In this document: positions 35,168-49,443 of the stretch, in pieces
Position numbering within the stretch: the first letter of the stretch is position 1
Layout: the number at the start of each line of letters is the position of its first letter
Source of the DNA: Pyrenula massariospora
Taxonomy: Eukaryota; Ascomycota; Eurotiomycetes; Pyrenulales; Pyrenulaceae
Reading direction: 5' to 3'
Length of the DNA: 64,000 nt
Assembly (NCBI GenBank): GCA_021030905.1
Contig: JAGFMI010000016.1
Location: 682,001-746,000, forward strand
Notes under the pieces: generated by a model
Seen by the model: only the letters and a program-made list of their open reading frames with translations
What the model was told of the DNA's origin: nothing
The model's database searches: none
Program-made: the position numbers and the translations under genes

Positions 35168-37332
35168 TCAAGCCATGCCCGGAAAACGATTTGCCTTGAG
35201 TGGTTTTTCATTATCCAACTCAAAGGCTGCAATGCATTCGTCAAACTTGACTTTTGGCTGACCGCTGTAGAAATCGTCGTACTGACTTTCAAGAGCATCA
35301 CTTAACGTCTTAACGTCTCCGCGAGGATGTAGAAAGGTCCATGGATTGCGGCAGGTGTCTTCTTTGCATGATTTGAGGACTAACACAAGAGCATTGAGCC
35401 GTGGCAGAAGCTTTCCGAGCGGTACATCGATGCCAGTCACGGTGGCTGCTTCGTTGGAGGATGCGAGATTTTTCATTTGGTAGCGATCAGTAGTCATATC
35501 CTAAAAGATCAATTAGCATAACATGAAGAAAAAAGGCCCTGGAATATCGGGGGCTGACATAAAGCTCGTGCTCGCCTGTACACCACACAGAGTAGAACAA
35601 GTTGTAGCCGGACCCAAGAACACGGAGAGCCTTGTACGTATGCTTCGTTTTCCCTTTAGTATCATTACCTGGATATTTCCCAGAAAGCTCCCCATACGTC
35701 CCAGTGCCCCAAAACTCCACGTTAACATGCTCAAATGGATGTGCCGCGTTCAGCGCCGTGTCGCTATAAGGCATAGGAGTGCCGTCGAGACCATGTCCTC
35801 GAGGGAGATTAAACATATTGAGAAACGTCGGAGCCAAGTCAGTGTGGGTGGTTACGTGATCGGTAGCCCTGCCCTTTGGAACACCAGGCCCTCGGAGGTA
35901 CATTGGGATGTTGATGTCCTCTTCAATGCCGCATTTTTTGCCTGTTCCGAGACGGTGCTGCCCAATGTGGTAGCCATTGTCGGTAGTGTAGAAGATGTAG
36001 GTATTGTCGAGGATACCGAGTTGATTAAGCTTGTCAACTAGCACTTTGACCATGTCATCAAGGCCTGCAACGACACGAAGACGGGCACGGTAGAATTCGT
36101 CGTGATCATCGATTTCTGGTTGGACCTGTTGGGGAAGGTCATGAATCCACGACACAAGGCTGTTCACAAGTTTGAGCCTGAGAAAATCTAATGCAAGAGC
36201 AAAATTACCTGGGCTCAAGGAAAGATTAGCAAATGGAAAGGACTACGTAGAGTGTGCTTACAGTGTCTGGATTCCAATTTTCAGCGTCTCTCGGAACCTT
36301 CTTGTCGGAAAAAGCGCCCTTCCACTTATCTTGAGGAATTGGAAAAAATGAGTCTCCTCGCTTGGTTGCGTTCGTTCCAACATGGGGAACTGCGGGTGCG
36401 ACGCCGAGAAAGAAGGGCTTTCCGGCTTGATGCGCTTCATCCAGCGCATCTAAAGATCGGGTAGTGATCTCGTCGATCGCATGTTTCCCAGGTTGCGGAT
36501 CAAGTTTTCCTCCATTACGAGACCAAATGGTGTTCGTATAGTCGTAGACCCCGGGTTCTATGAGAAAGCTTCAAAGGTCAGCATGCGAGTAAGACGAGAC
36601 TCGGTTGCCTACTCTGTCCCTGTCCAGCCTTTGGGAAAGTCGCTGTCGAGAAGCTCTTTGTTCAGCCCGTTCAGCAGCTTCCCGACATAGTAGGTATTAA
36701 TGTTGCCGTTTTGAAGCCATTTAGGAAGATAATCATTGTTTAAGCCTTCGTGAACAAACTTTTGGTAACCACCTACAAGGAGGATTAATTAGTTTCGAGA
36801 ACGTACCCTGATTGCGGGACGTGATGCTCATTTACCTAGCGGTGCCCTCACATCTGTAACGTTGATGTTGCTATTGGGATAAGCATCATTCACCTGGCGT
36901 TTTTGTAGAGCACTTACTGGACGCATTTTCCAGTTAAGATACTAGCCCTGGAGGGACAACATTGCGCGTTTGTGCAATAGTGCCGATTATAAGTGATTCC
37001 ATTCTCGGCCAAGAGATTTTTCACATTTGGCATGACATCCATCGAGTTCATGAGCAGATCTGTGATGCAAGCGGACGTGAGTCTTAGAGAATTCAAGGTC
37101 CACCGTCTCACAAACCTTGATCGTCAGACATTATGAAAAGGATGTTCGGTGTGGTCGCCCTGTTCAGCCGAGGGTCTGAGGATGCTGATGGTGAGGTTTG
37201 GCTGCTGAAGACAGACTGTTCAAACTCTCCATCATCAGAGAAAGTGTCTCGTATTTCATTTTCAGAAGCGACAAGTCTTAGAAGACAGAAACAGAAAATA
37301 AAGGTAGAATATTCAGGGCATAAAAGCTTCAT
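35168..37332 (-). CDS. Secreted sulfatase (arylsulfatase / GlcNAc-6-sulfatase-like)
   Basis: Exons: 37332-37116, 37059-36918, 36870-36836, 36772-36613, 36568-36262, 36125-35559, 35500-35168, ~586 residues. An N-terminal hydrophobic segment (~8-22) suggests a signal peptide. Metal-ligand pair D70-D71 (MSDDQD) and the formylglycine site C106-C-P-S-R110 are present, later joined by TTDNGYHIGQH and the end pattern ELY-DMTTDRYQMKNL. Sulfatases hydrolyse sulfate esters after oxidation of this Cys. Problem: the conserved stretch LVSWIHDLPQQ just upstream of 36125 is open in the same frame as exon 6, but no AG acceptor before it gives the right phase, so the in-frame model drops it. Either a one-base frameshift or an unusual splice is present. 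Confidence 0.8.
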
Positions 37333-38731
37333 GGCGTCGTTGCAGAGGTTTCAGAGATTATCTCTGATGCTGCAATTTAGGATAAAGCGAAATAAGGGTC
37401 GTCAGGGGGAAATTTTGAACCAAGGGAATGCTGGATCTAATATACGGATCTTTGTAGTAACAATAACCTTAAGATGGCAGACGCAGCCACGTGATCATCA
37501 GGTTTTCGGGTGTTTCACAAGCCAATGAGAATGAGAAGGTAACTAAAAATTCCCTCAAGGGGCCCTCAGCCCCAGAAAGCGGATTAGGTCAAATAATCCC
37601 TTACGATACTATTTCCTTGCACAGTGGGGGATAATTACCGGACTCGTGTTTGACAAGAGCGGTGAGATCGCGCTCTACATCCTCTCTATGTTCAGAGCCT
37701 CAAGCCTCCAAACCCGCATGGCATACAAGCTTTGGAATAGATAAATAACAGTCACAGACGTCGGTAAGCCTGGCACGTGATGAGCATTGTAACGCGATTT
37801 CCCATCGATAATTTTAAAAAATGTCATGGGCTTCCTGCGCTCGTATAGGATCACACTTTACGATGAGGCCCAGGCCGTATCGCGGAATCCCAGATAATTG
37901 CAGCTATGTGATCTCGTGAAATCAGAGACCGAAGCTGTTGAGTAAAGAAAGCCTTTTCTGGAAAATTTTGACAAGATAAATACAGAGGCTTAAAAAGGAA
38001 CTTGTCGGCGGAAAAAAGTAATAACCGGATCTGCATATCATTCTCGCAAAGCGTCTGCCGTCGTGTACGCCATAATGAAGATCTCTGGGACTCGCGAAGA
38101 AAAGTAGAATGACACCACACAGTTCTCCGAATATTTGCGGTGGGAGTAATTGATGGATCTGAAGGCTGAGATCAAACAAAATGGTTGACTTTTGGCAAGG
38201 ATGGAGGGCGGTTTCTTTGGCGGGGTAAAGGCCTCGCCTCCATTCTCGACCGGTTCCGGGTAAGATGCCCACATTAGAGTGGGTAAGCTTCGCTGCGACA
38301 ATAGATATTCGTTAACACCTGGCTTGTCCATAGTGTTGTCGATCCCAGTAAGCGACAAAATATCATTGATGATCCTAGGAGTGGTACAACGACGAGAAAA
38401 CCAGGAAATCTGAAGGTCTACCAACGTGTTTCGCCTTTTGGTAGTACTACAGAACTTCCGTAATGTCGCAAGCGAAAGACCGGCGACGTATTTACCGTCT
38501 CTACTTGGTCCGAGGAGATTATTTAGTATGAATGAAGATTACTCCCGCTCAAAAATTGCCCACACGTTGGATACACTCATGGACGCCTTCATCGGATTTT
38601 AAGGTGTCAACCAACACCGATAGTCTAGACAGCGTCCAACGCGATACCACCCCTGGGCTGGACTAATAACGGACAGACTGGCACTTGCTGACGCAAGACT
38701 GACGTGCAGACAATTTCTACGTCGTGTTCTT
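37333..38731. other. Intergenic region, no gene supported
   Basis: 1.4 kb with a minus-strand frame of 128 codons at 38038-38424 that resembles nothing I know. No repeat seen. Confidence 0.4.
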
Positions 38732-39239
38732 TCATAAGGTACTTGTTCCCAGAATCATCATCTCGACAACGGCAAGAAACAACCAGAAAAGGCGGTCTGC
38801 ACATCGGGATTCTAATGCCATCACTGCCCCCCCTGTGAATACAGCCGTCGGTGAGCTTCCTGACACAGCGCCACTCTCATTGTCTACGCCATAGCTCGTT
38901 GTCCATGTCGCGACCCCAACGCTGTATGTGAGAACACCCCCAGTGAGCGGAATTGGTTGTGGAGTGATGATCGCTGTGATAGTCGTGTTTGGATAAACCA
39001 ATGGGGCTACAAAGGTCTCCGTTGCGGATCCATTGGACGGACCAGTTTCAGTAACTGCGAGCAATATTAGGAATGGATCTTTAAGAAAAAGCTACCAGCT
39101 TTGATAGAACAAGAAGGAGTAGTAGGAATATAAACAGACATGTAGGAGCGATTGATGAGCCCGATACTGACGTGGCACTGGCGGATTGAGAGAACGCTGT
39201 GGGCACAATGGCAATAAGGAAAACAAGCAGCGTAAACAT
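38732..39239 (-). CDS. Small GPI-anchored-like surface protein
   Basis: Model: 39239-39140 and 39054-38732, 140 residues; the 85-nt intron has CTAAT before CTCGCAG, and splicing keeps the frame. Residues 1-18 (MFTLLVFLIAIVPTAFSQ) are a clear signal peptide. The mature region is Ser/Thr-rich with several N-x-S/T sites (NGS, NTT, NES). The C-terminal ~20 residues are hydrophobic (LFWLFLAVVEMMILG), as in a GPI attachment signal. No enzymatic domain is visible. The likely place is the cell wall or plasma membrane outer face. No family name can be given. Confidence 0.65.
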
Positions 39240-40585
39240 TGAAAGTTGCTTGTGGTTTGGACACATCTCTAAAGTGAGCTTGAGCAAGAGGTTCGGCTAC
39301 CGAAAATTTGATTGGAAGGAATCTATGACAGATCGATGTAGTGTCCAGGGAAGGGCGAAAAATCAAGAGCGCCGTTAAGGTGTAAGATACTAGAAGGAGA
39401 TTGAAGTAGTTTGCCGTATCGCACAATCTCATAGAATTACCCGTGGAGCGGCAGCTCTGTGTCTTTCAATCAGGATTTCTTCACGATGTAAACTTGGCCA
39501 GGAAGATAAATCTAGGATGTTCGCTCTCTGCATGAGTTTTGCCGATGAGGTAGCTCGAATTGATTCAAACCTGGTTACGCTGCACCTTAGGCCTAACGGA
39601 GCAAGCTCAAGCATCGGGACAAGCTGTGTGAAGGCGAATAGCCTACCTTAATTGGTTGCATACTTCAAGATTATGAAGACATGGGAGATGGACGGTGAGT
39701 CTTTGGCCGCAAGCGGATGCCTGGCGTGACGGGGCTGACGGTAAATCCTGGCAGAACCCTTGTTCAGCCTGCATTGAACCTGCTAGCCAGCAAATGCACT
39801 AGAAATATCGATCAAGACTTGTAGCTCCTGCAAATTTTTTGCGCCTCATTTTGGGTATAGAACATTTCCTAGGACGAAGAGTCACACTTTCGACGCCATC
39901 GGCCCTCGCTGCGAAATTCAAAAATAGCGCAATAATGGACGCTCTACGGCTAATTGAAGCACTGAGTGGTAGCTAACTCTTCTAGGCATTGAATTCGACC
40001 TGAATGGAAGGATGCGTGCTGAGCATAAGACTTGCGCGCTATATGATCCACTGGAGTAGAGCCAGTATCAAATGTCCTAAGGTGTGATAGAACGTGCGTA
40101 AATGAGGCGAGATGGCTGCATGCCCGAAGCATGAATCGCAAAGCAAAAATCCAGAAAGTATAACATAATGGTGAATATTACAACCGTTTATAGGACAGAA
40201 TTTGCTATGCACCGCTAATATGTTTACAATTTCCGTATCAAGTATGCTCATTCTAAAACTTAGAGCAATTACGCGTGCGGATGGTCTGCGCCGAGTCAAA
40301 ATTAGCTGCGGCAGTAACTTTAAAAGGAGGAAATTATTTTCGTAAAAGTGCATCAATCAGACAGCAGTTGGTAATTCGATTCCACAAGGAGGTTCAGAAC
40401 AGGTCTGTGGATGTGAAGAATTGTTTCATCTTACTTAATCAGAGCGAGGGGAGTCAACAATGTCACGTACCTCAAAATCTGGTGATGGACCGGAAACCAC
40501 GGGCTTTGAAAGGGCCGATGATGCTACAACAGCCATTAATAATGTAATGCTAGGTCTCGACGGCAGTCATGAGCTTGTATGAAAG
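39240..40585. other. Intergenic region, nothing recognised
   Basis: 1.3 kb with only short frames; no repeat or RNA gene seen. Confidence 0.4.
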
Positions 40586-41455
40586 CTATTCAGCGATTTT
40601 CTGCTTCTTCGAAAAGAAGACATCAAGCTTCTGCTGGCGCGAGTCATACGTGGAGCTGCCAACGCCACCCCTTGTTCTCTTCAGCGTCCTGAGATGATCC
40701 GTAGAATTGACCCTTCGAATCAACCCTGTCCAAAAATTGGTCTCCGGAGCACTGTGACGATTGACATAGGAGGAAGAAGGAATAATTTTCTTGGTCATAG
40801 AAACCTCTGTCATGATCTCTAGCTCAAGATATCCTGTATTCGACCAAGCCGGTAGTTGTTCCAATGATCGCGCGGTCACCGTTGTAGTGGCTTCAGCGGA
40901 AATATTGATTGACGAGGGCCGAAAGCGGAAGAGCAATTGCCTCCACAATACAGAAAGGAATAAGCCGTGGGAAACGATAGCAATATCTTGGTGGTCTGGG
41001 ACGCATTTTTCAACCGAAGGGATTAGATGTGTATTGAGGAACGAGTCAGCCCTAATTGCCATCGACCTGTGACTTTCTTTTTCGCGAACGTCGGGCTTTG
41101 TGGGAATGGAGAGGCTTCCGTCGCTTTCTCGATTTTTGGAATTCCAGGTAAGCAGCTCGTTGGATCCAAAGTCTTGCTCTCTAAGCAAAAACAACTCAGT
41201 ATACTCTACTTCTTGCCTTTGGTTCTCCAGATCTTGGAGCTTCCGCGAATCTCTAATAGCCTTAGCCGTCATCCTAGCCCTTTGCAAATCCGAAGTATAA
41301 ATTTTGGTAATATTGTAACCATTGTCCGCGAGATATCGCCCAAGCTTCTGAGTTTGGAGAAAGCCATGGTTGGTCAACTTTGAGTCAGTAGACCCAGCAA
41401 GGAGACCTTGGATATTGTGCTCGGTCTCAGCGTGGCGTACAAGCAAGAGCTTCAT
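40586..41455 (-). CDS. Histidine phosphatase (phosphoglycerate mutase family) with C-terminal PIP-box-like motif
   Basis: 289 residues, ATG 41455; the open frame extends upstream only through a TTG. The N terminus MKLLLVRHAETEHN carries the phospho-accepting His8 in RHGE/RHAE context. YTSDLQRARMTAKAI and the second-His motif IAIVSHGLFLSVLWR complete a histidine-phosphatase core (residues ~1-180). The ~100-residue C-terminal extension is basic and ends with QQKLDVFF (residues 274-281), which fits the PCNA-interacting consensus QxxLxxFF, followed by KKQK. Activity on a small phosphorylated metabolite or a protein is not predictable. It lies next to MCM3 on the same strand. Confidence 0.85.
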   Translation of the reverse strand: MKLLLVRHAETEHNIQGLLAGSTDSKLTNHGFLQTQKLGRYLADNGYNITKIYTSDLQRARMTAKAIRDSRKLQDLENQRQEVEYTELFLLREQDFGSNELLTWNSKNRESDGSLSIPTKPDVREKESHRSMAIRADSFLNTHLIPSVEKCVPDHQDIAIVSHGLFLSVLWRQLLFRFRPSSINISAEATTTVTARSLEQLPAWSNTGYLELEIMTEVSMTKKIIPSSSYVNRHSAPETNFWTGLIRRVNSTDHLRTLKRTRGGVGSSTYDSRQQKLDVFFSKKQKIAE

Positions 41456-42034
41456 GGGCAACCAGGAAGGTTAGGATTCGACGCATAGGAGTGGTCGTCG
41501 CGGTTAGCATGCTAAGTTGGGAGGCGATGGGAATAACAGCTAGCTGCCTGATCGGAGGTGGATCCTGTCCGGCGTGGAAAACGATTTGCAAACGCTTCCA
41601 ATGCGAAGATGCATTTGGAGTGGTGGCTGGAGCTGAAGGAGAGAAATAGCCTTGCACTTGCTGAGCGCGGGCTGTGAGGGCTTCATGGTCACGTGCAAAG
41701 CGGCATTATCAACGGCTTCCTCTGCGGCAATACCTGCCCTGATTCAGCACCGCATACGCTGCGTCCTTACATACACTAATTTAGCCCACTGAGCTCTACG
41801 AAGCTGTCTGATTCAGTTTTGTCCGGCAGATTATGTCGTCTGACCCTTGGTATGACAATCATATCAAATGCTTTCAACTCTATCCTCAATTCCTTCGGCT
41901 CCGTGAAAAGGTACGAGATGGACCACTTTCCCACGGCTCGTGTCACCTGCTGACTCAATAGCACGACTTTGAACCAGCAGACAAGAGCACCCTGCCAACT
42001 TTGCTTCGCTCGTTATTGACCTTTGATATTCCTG
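41456..42034. other. Intergenic region between MCM3 and histidine phosphatase
   Basis: Tandem spacing of ~0.58 kb; contains the phosphatase promoter. Nothing else recognised. Confidence 0.4.
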
Positions 42035-44841
<2,807 letters not shown>

Positions 44842-46007
44842 CGGAATACTACGGGGGCTCAATAGATTTGGTAAATTGAGTGGGAAAGAAATTGACAAAG
44901 TTGAGAGATTTGCAACGGCTCGTTCTGGTGGGAAGTAGATACGTTATGGGTAGCTACCTAGGTGGTGTCAAGATGTTCCGTAGGGTCAATTGCGAATTGG
45001 AGGGCCCGTGTATGTCGAAGGGGACGCGTTTCGCGTTCCGCGTTTCTTCGACGCGTTGAGAGGCTGCATTAGCCGGGAAAATCGGACCATTCACAATTTG
45101 GCTCTCAGAGCCCCCCTGGTGAATTCGTTTTCCCCAGACTTCCGCCCGCGCCTCCATGCTTTGACCATAAGAAAAATGCTGCATGTTTCTCTTCGACGAC
45201 TTCCTCTCCACCTGATGCATTACCACGTTGTGCACTCCTAGGCTACGGCAAGACGCCCAGCTCTGTGCGTGCCTAACGCCCAGTGTCTTTTTTTTGGAAG
45301 CTTTGAACGTGATACCTTCCCGGCAACAACACTTGTTCTCGGCTCCCTTGGTCAAGTACTACTTTCTATCTTATTGAAGGCGAGATTGGTATGAAATCAA
45401 CATTGGATAGGTCGGGAGCGTGCTTCCACCCACGACAGCCCAACAGCTCTTCCACCCTGCCAGGCCATGGGACGCCAAAACCAACATAGCGGCTTCTCAG
45501 AAGAATTGCCCCGTCAGACCAATGACACCCGTACTCCCATCGTGTCCTTACGAAGACCTCTGTCCGAGGCGATTACTCTTTGGCGATTGTTAATTGCCTG
45601 CCGATATTGGCTGGAGTGGCTTTATCGCACACCCCTGCAGCTACCCGCTAAGCGTCGATGCAGCCCCGGCGAGATAAGGGTGCCTCGACCACTCATGGCA
45701 ATCGATCCTTCGCCTTCACTCGTCGCAGACTCGACGCTTCATAGCCGCGCCATGATGCCATTTCCGCGGATCCTCCAGAATTGCATGACGCTTTTCCATG
45801 CATCTAGAAGTTTTCCCCAGTTCTCCACACCCATGTATGTATTACGGAAATATTTCGACTTGTGCAATACCCTCATCCCTGTTCTCAATCTCAGCTGCGA
45901 TTCAATGCCGTCTCTCATTGTGAGCTACCTCCATTCATTCCTGTACAATTACCTTCTCGTCGGAGGCCTTTATATGTCTCCAAGGGTTGCTTTGCCTTCA
46001 TCAAGCC
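44842..46007. promoter_or_regulatory. Divergent promoter region of MCM3 and niaD with GATA motifs
   Basis: 1.17 kb between divergent starts. HGATAR-type sites for AreA-like GATA factors occur at 45366-45371 (reverse), 45622-45627 (reverse) and 45672-45677 (AGATAA). At 45562-45569, GTCCGAGG differs by one base from the NirA consensus CTCCGHGG. A short upstream ORF starting ATG 45974 overlaps the niaD start. Function is inferred from fungal nitrate regulation. Confidence 0.5.
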
Positions 46008-48688
46008 ATGGAAGATGCCCTTAACAAGGGAGGCAGTCTTCCAAAAGTAGCACAGAAACATGAGACCTTACCACCAACACCGCCTCCTTCAGATGACAGC
46101 ACCTCGGACACGATCTCAAGTGAGGATCACCAATCAATCCCCCTACCACCAGTCATACGAATACCCGAATTAGTCTTAGATGTCGATAAAGCGACCCCCG
46201 ACAAACACGTGCCGCGAGACCCCAGGCTAATCCGATTGACTGGTGTACATCCTTTCAATGTCGAAGCCCCATTGTCGGCTCTGTACAATGAAGGATTTTT
46301 GACAAGTCCGGAGCTCTTTTATGTACGGAACCATGGTGCGGTGCCCGAAATTGATGATAAGAGTGTTCTCAATTGGGAGTTTTGCATTGAGGGGCTTGTC
46401 GAAGAACCCATGACCATCAGCCTCTCCCAATTGATATCTGGGTATGAACAAGTCACCTGCCCGATCACTTTGGTCTGCGCTGGCAATCGGAGGAAAGAAC
46501 AAAACGTAGTGCGTAAGAGCAAGGGATTCTCCTGGGGAGCTGCCGGTGTTTCGACCGCCCTCTTTACGGGTGTGATCATGGCCGAGGTTATTAAAAGGGC
46601 TAGGCCTAAGAAAAAAGCCAAGTTCGTCTGCATGGAAGGGGCGGATAAGCTTCCAAACGGCTATTATGGAACTTCAGTGAAACTCAATTGGGTGCTCGAT
46701 CCGAACAAAGGTTTCATGTTGGCTTACAAAATGAATGGAGAAATGTTACGGCCCGATCATGGCAAGCCCTTGAGAGCTGTCATTCCTGGACAGATTGGTG
46801 GCCGCAGCGTGAAATGGTTGAAGAAAATTATTTTGACCGACGCGCCAAGTGACAATTGGTACCATATCTATGATAATCGAGTCCTGCCAACGATGGTATC
46901 TCCTGAGGAAGCTGCTAATAACCCTAATTGGTGGATGGACGACCGATACGCCATCTATGACCTGAGTACGAATTCTGTGACCGTGTATCCAGCTCACGAG
47001 GAGCAATTGTGCCTTGTCGACAGCCTCCCAACGTATACAGCTCGGGGCTACGCGTATGCAGGCGGTGGTCGTAGAGTCACGAGAGTCGAGGTATCATTGG
47101 ACAAAGGACAAAGCTGGAGTCTCGCTAATATCGACTACGCCGAAGACCGATATCGCGAAATCGAACATGATCTTTATGGGGGCAAACTTGATATGTCATG
47201 GAGAGAGACATGCTTCTGCTGGTGTTTCTGGTCGCTTCCACTGGCAATGGGGGAGCTTCGTGTTGCCACAGACATTCTAGTCCGTGCAATGGATGAAAGC
47301 ATGAATATACAGCCTCGAGATATGTATTGGAGCGTGCTCGGTATGATGAACAATCCTTGGTTCCGCGTTACCATCAGTCATGAAGGCGACTATCTCCGCT
47401 TTGAGCACCCGACTCAGCCTGCATTACTACCTGGTGGCTGGATGGAACGGGTGAAGAAGGCAGGAGGCAACCTCGCTAACGGCTACTGGGGTGAGAAGAT
47501 CACCGGGGATGAAGCCCTTCAACCCGCTGCCCAAATAGCAAATGAGGTGCCTATGGTAAAGGAACATTTAAATAATCCCATCAGTATTGATGAGCTGCGT
47601 AAGCACGATGGCAAGGAGGAGCCGTGGTTTGTTGTTAATGGCGAGGTCTATGATGGTACCGCATTCCTCAAGGAGCATCCAGGTGGGGCGCAAAGCATCA
47701 TTTCTGCAGCGGGACTTGATAGTTCTGATGAATTCATGGCAATACGTAAGTTCTCCAATGCCGCCGCGCAGCAGCTAATTGATTTGCAACAGACAGCGAG
47801 ACAGCAAAAGCGATGATGCCAGGCTATCATATTGGTTCTCTTACGGATGCGGCAAGGACGGCGCTCAGCCAAGGCGAACCTGAAGACAGCTTACCCGCAG
47901 AAGAGAGACCGACATTCTTACAGCCGAAATCATGGTGCAAGGCGACCCTTACGGGCAAGGAAAGCGTATCTTGGGACACTCGAATCTTCACATTCCAATT
48001 AGATCATAGCTCACAGGAGCTTGGTCTACCAGTCGGTCAACATCTGATGGTCCGACTGCGAGATCCCGTGACCCGAGAGGCCATTATACGGAGCTATACC
48101 CCTATTTCGGAAATCAGTGATAAGGGAATCATGCGCATGCTTGTTAAAATTTACTTTGACCGCGACAGTCAGAAAGGAGGTAGGATGTCGCAGGCAATGG
48201 ACGCTCTGCCACTCGGACACTTTGTCGATTTCAAGGGACCGATTGGCAAATTCACTTATCAAGGACATGGAAGATGTTGCATCAACGAGCGGACAAAGAC
48301 AGTCAAGTCGTTCACGATGATCTGCGGAGGGAGCGGAATTACGCCGATCTATCAGGTGTTCAGAGCCATTATACGCGATGCGGCCGATGGCACAAGGTGT
48401 GTCATCCTGAATGGAAACCGACTGTTCGAGGATATACTTTGTAAGAAGGATTTGGATGCGTTGGCTCACGGTAATGAGCATCGATGCAAGCTTCTCTACA
48501 CCCTGACTCAAGCGGGGGACGAGTGGCAGGGCCTCCGAGGACGAATTGGCAGCAGGCTTGTCCAAGAGCACTGCAAGCCGGATCCTGAGTCGCTCGTTCT
48601 GATCTGTGGCCCTGAGGCTCTGGAGAAGAGTATGCATGGGATTTTGCTGGAGCAGGGATGGAGTGATGAGCAGTTGATATTCTTTTGA
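46008..48688 (+). CDS. niaD: Nitrate reductase [NAD(P)H]
   Basis: Model: 46008-47745 and 47793-48688, 877 residues. ATG 46008 has a good context (AAGCCATGG). The intron is 47 nt (GTAAGT, GCTAATT, ACAG) and joins two frames. Order: disordered acidic N terminus; sulfite-oxidase-type molybdopterin domain with Mo-ligand Cys157 (TLVCAGNRR) and dimerisation domain (~60-470); cytochrome b5 domain with HPGG (His557) and second heme ligand His580; FAD domain with RSYTPIS; NAD(P)H domain with GGSGITPIYQ and CGPEALE, ending at aromatic LIFF. It reduces nitrate to nitrite in the cytosol and is followed in tandem by niiA. Expression is expected to need nitrate induction and release from ammonium repression; GATA motifs lie upstream. 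Confidence 0.96.
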
Positions 48689-49443
48689 AGCGGCATTGAA
48701 TGATTGCATGGCGTGGTTAGCATGTTTCACGGCGCGGCGTTTTGGCTGCGGTCGGATGGAGGATCTGGGTCCATTGAGAGGCAAGAGTCTTGCATCCGTT
48801 ATAGGGGAAAATGTCTGTTGAGAGGCAAAAGATTCTTTGCATCCGTTTAAGGGGAGGCAGCATGTCTGTAACTGTATCACGTTGACATCGGCAGTACCGG
48901 AATCCAAGCCCGCCAACTCCGGGTCTTGGCGCGTCTTATCGGCTTCTCTCGCCGACCAGTCAGAAAAGTCGCTGGCATTTCAAAGATTACCAAAATTACC
49001 TTACTCCCATCCTTATCAATTCGCTCTCGACCGTGGAGAAAGCCTGTCCGCGTTCCTGACTGTGAACTCCTCGGGGTACACGCTCCCCTGTCCCGCTGTC
49101 GTTCCCGGCTTGAGCCATTGGCCTCACTCCACAATGACACCCTTCCGGGGAGCCAGGTGCTCAACCTTGTGAGAGAGAGTCTGGCCGCTTTTGATAAGCT
49201 TGACGTGCTTTGCATGCCCACCATTGTCGTACCCTTCACTTGCCTGACCGCGGAATTACCAGCTGATTTGCCAGACATGGTCAATGATCTTGTGGACCTG
49301 ATTGCTCTATTTTGTTTTCCTCTGCGCAGTTTCCCATATCTTTCTGTGGTTCTTTAACTTGGAGCCGCAATGTGCGCGTCTTGCATAAGCTCTCGTTTCC
49401 CACTGTAGCGTTCCATATGTCTTGGGCTAACTCATCACCGGGG
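48689..49443 (+). promoter_or_regulatory. niaD-niiA intergenic region with GATA motifs
   Basis: 755 bp holding the niaD 3' end and niiA promoter. HGATAR-type sites: 48936-48941 (reverse), 49013-49018 (reverse) and 49193-49198 (TGATAA). No perfect NirA consensus (CTCCGHGG) was found by eye. Open frames here are without recognisable content. Confidence 0.55.

Noticed and set aside
38038-38424. 128-codon minus-strand frame
   Set aside because: Low-complexity-free but unlike any known family, and no promoter or intron evidence.
45562-45569. Possible NirA site GTCCGAGG
   Set aside because: One mismatch to the CTCCGHGG consensus; not enough to call by eye.
45467-46024. 185-codon plus-strand frame upstream of niaD
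   Set aside because: No domain, ends over the niaD start; more likely promoter and leader sequence.
47813-48688. Separate small reductase gene downstream of a shorter nitrate reductase
   Set aside because: A canonical 47-nt intron joins the two frames into one standard-length nitrate reductase.
48026-48916. 296-codon minus-strand frame
   Set aside because: It lies antisense to the well-supported FAD/NAD(P)H part of nitrate reductase and encodes nothing recognisable.
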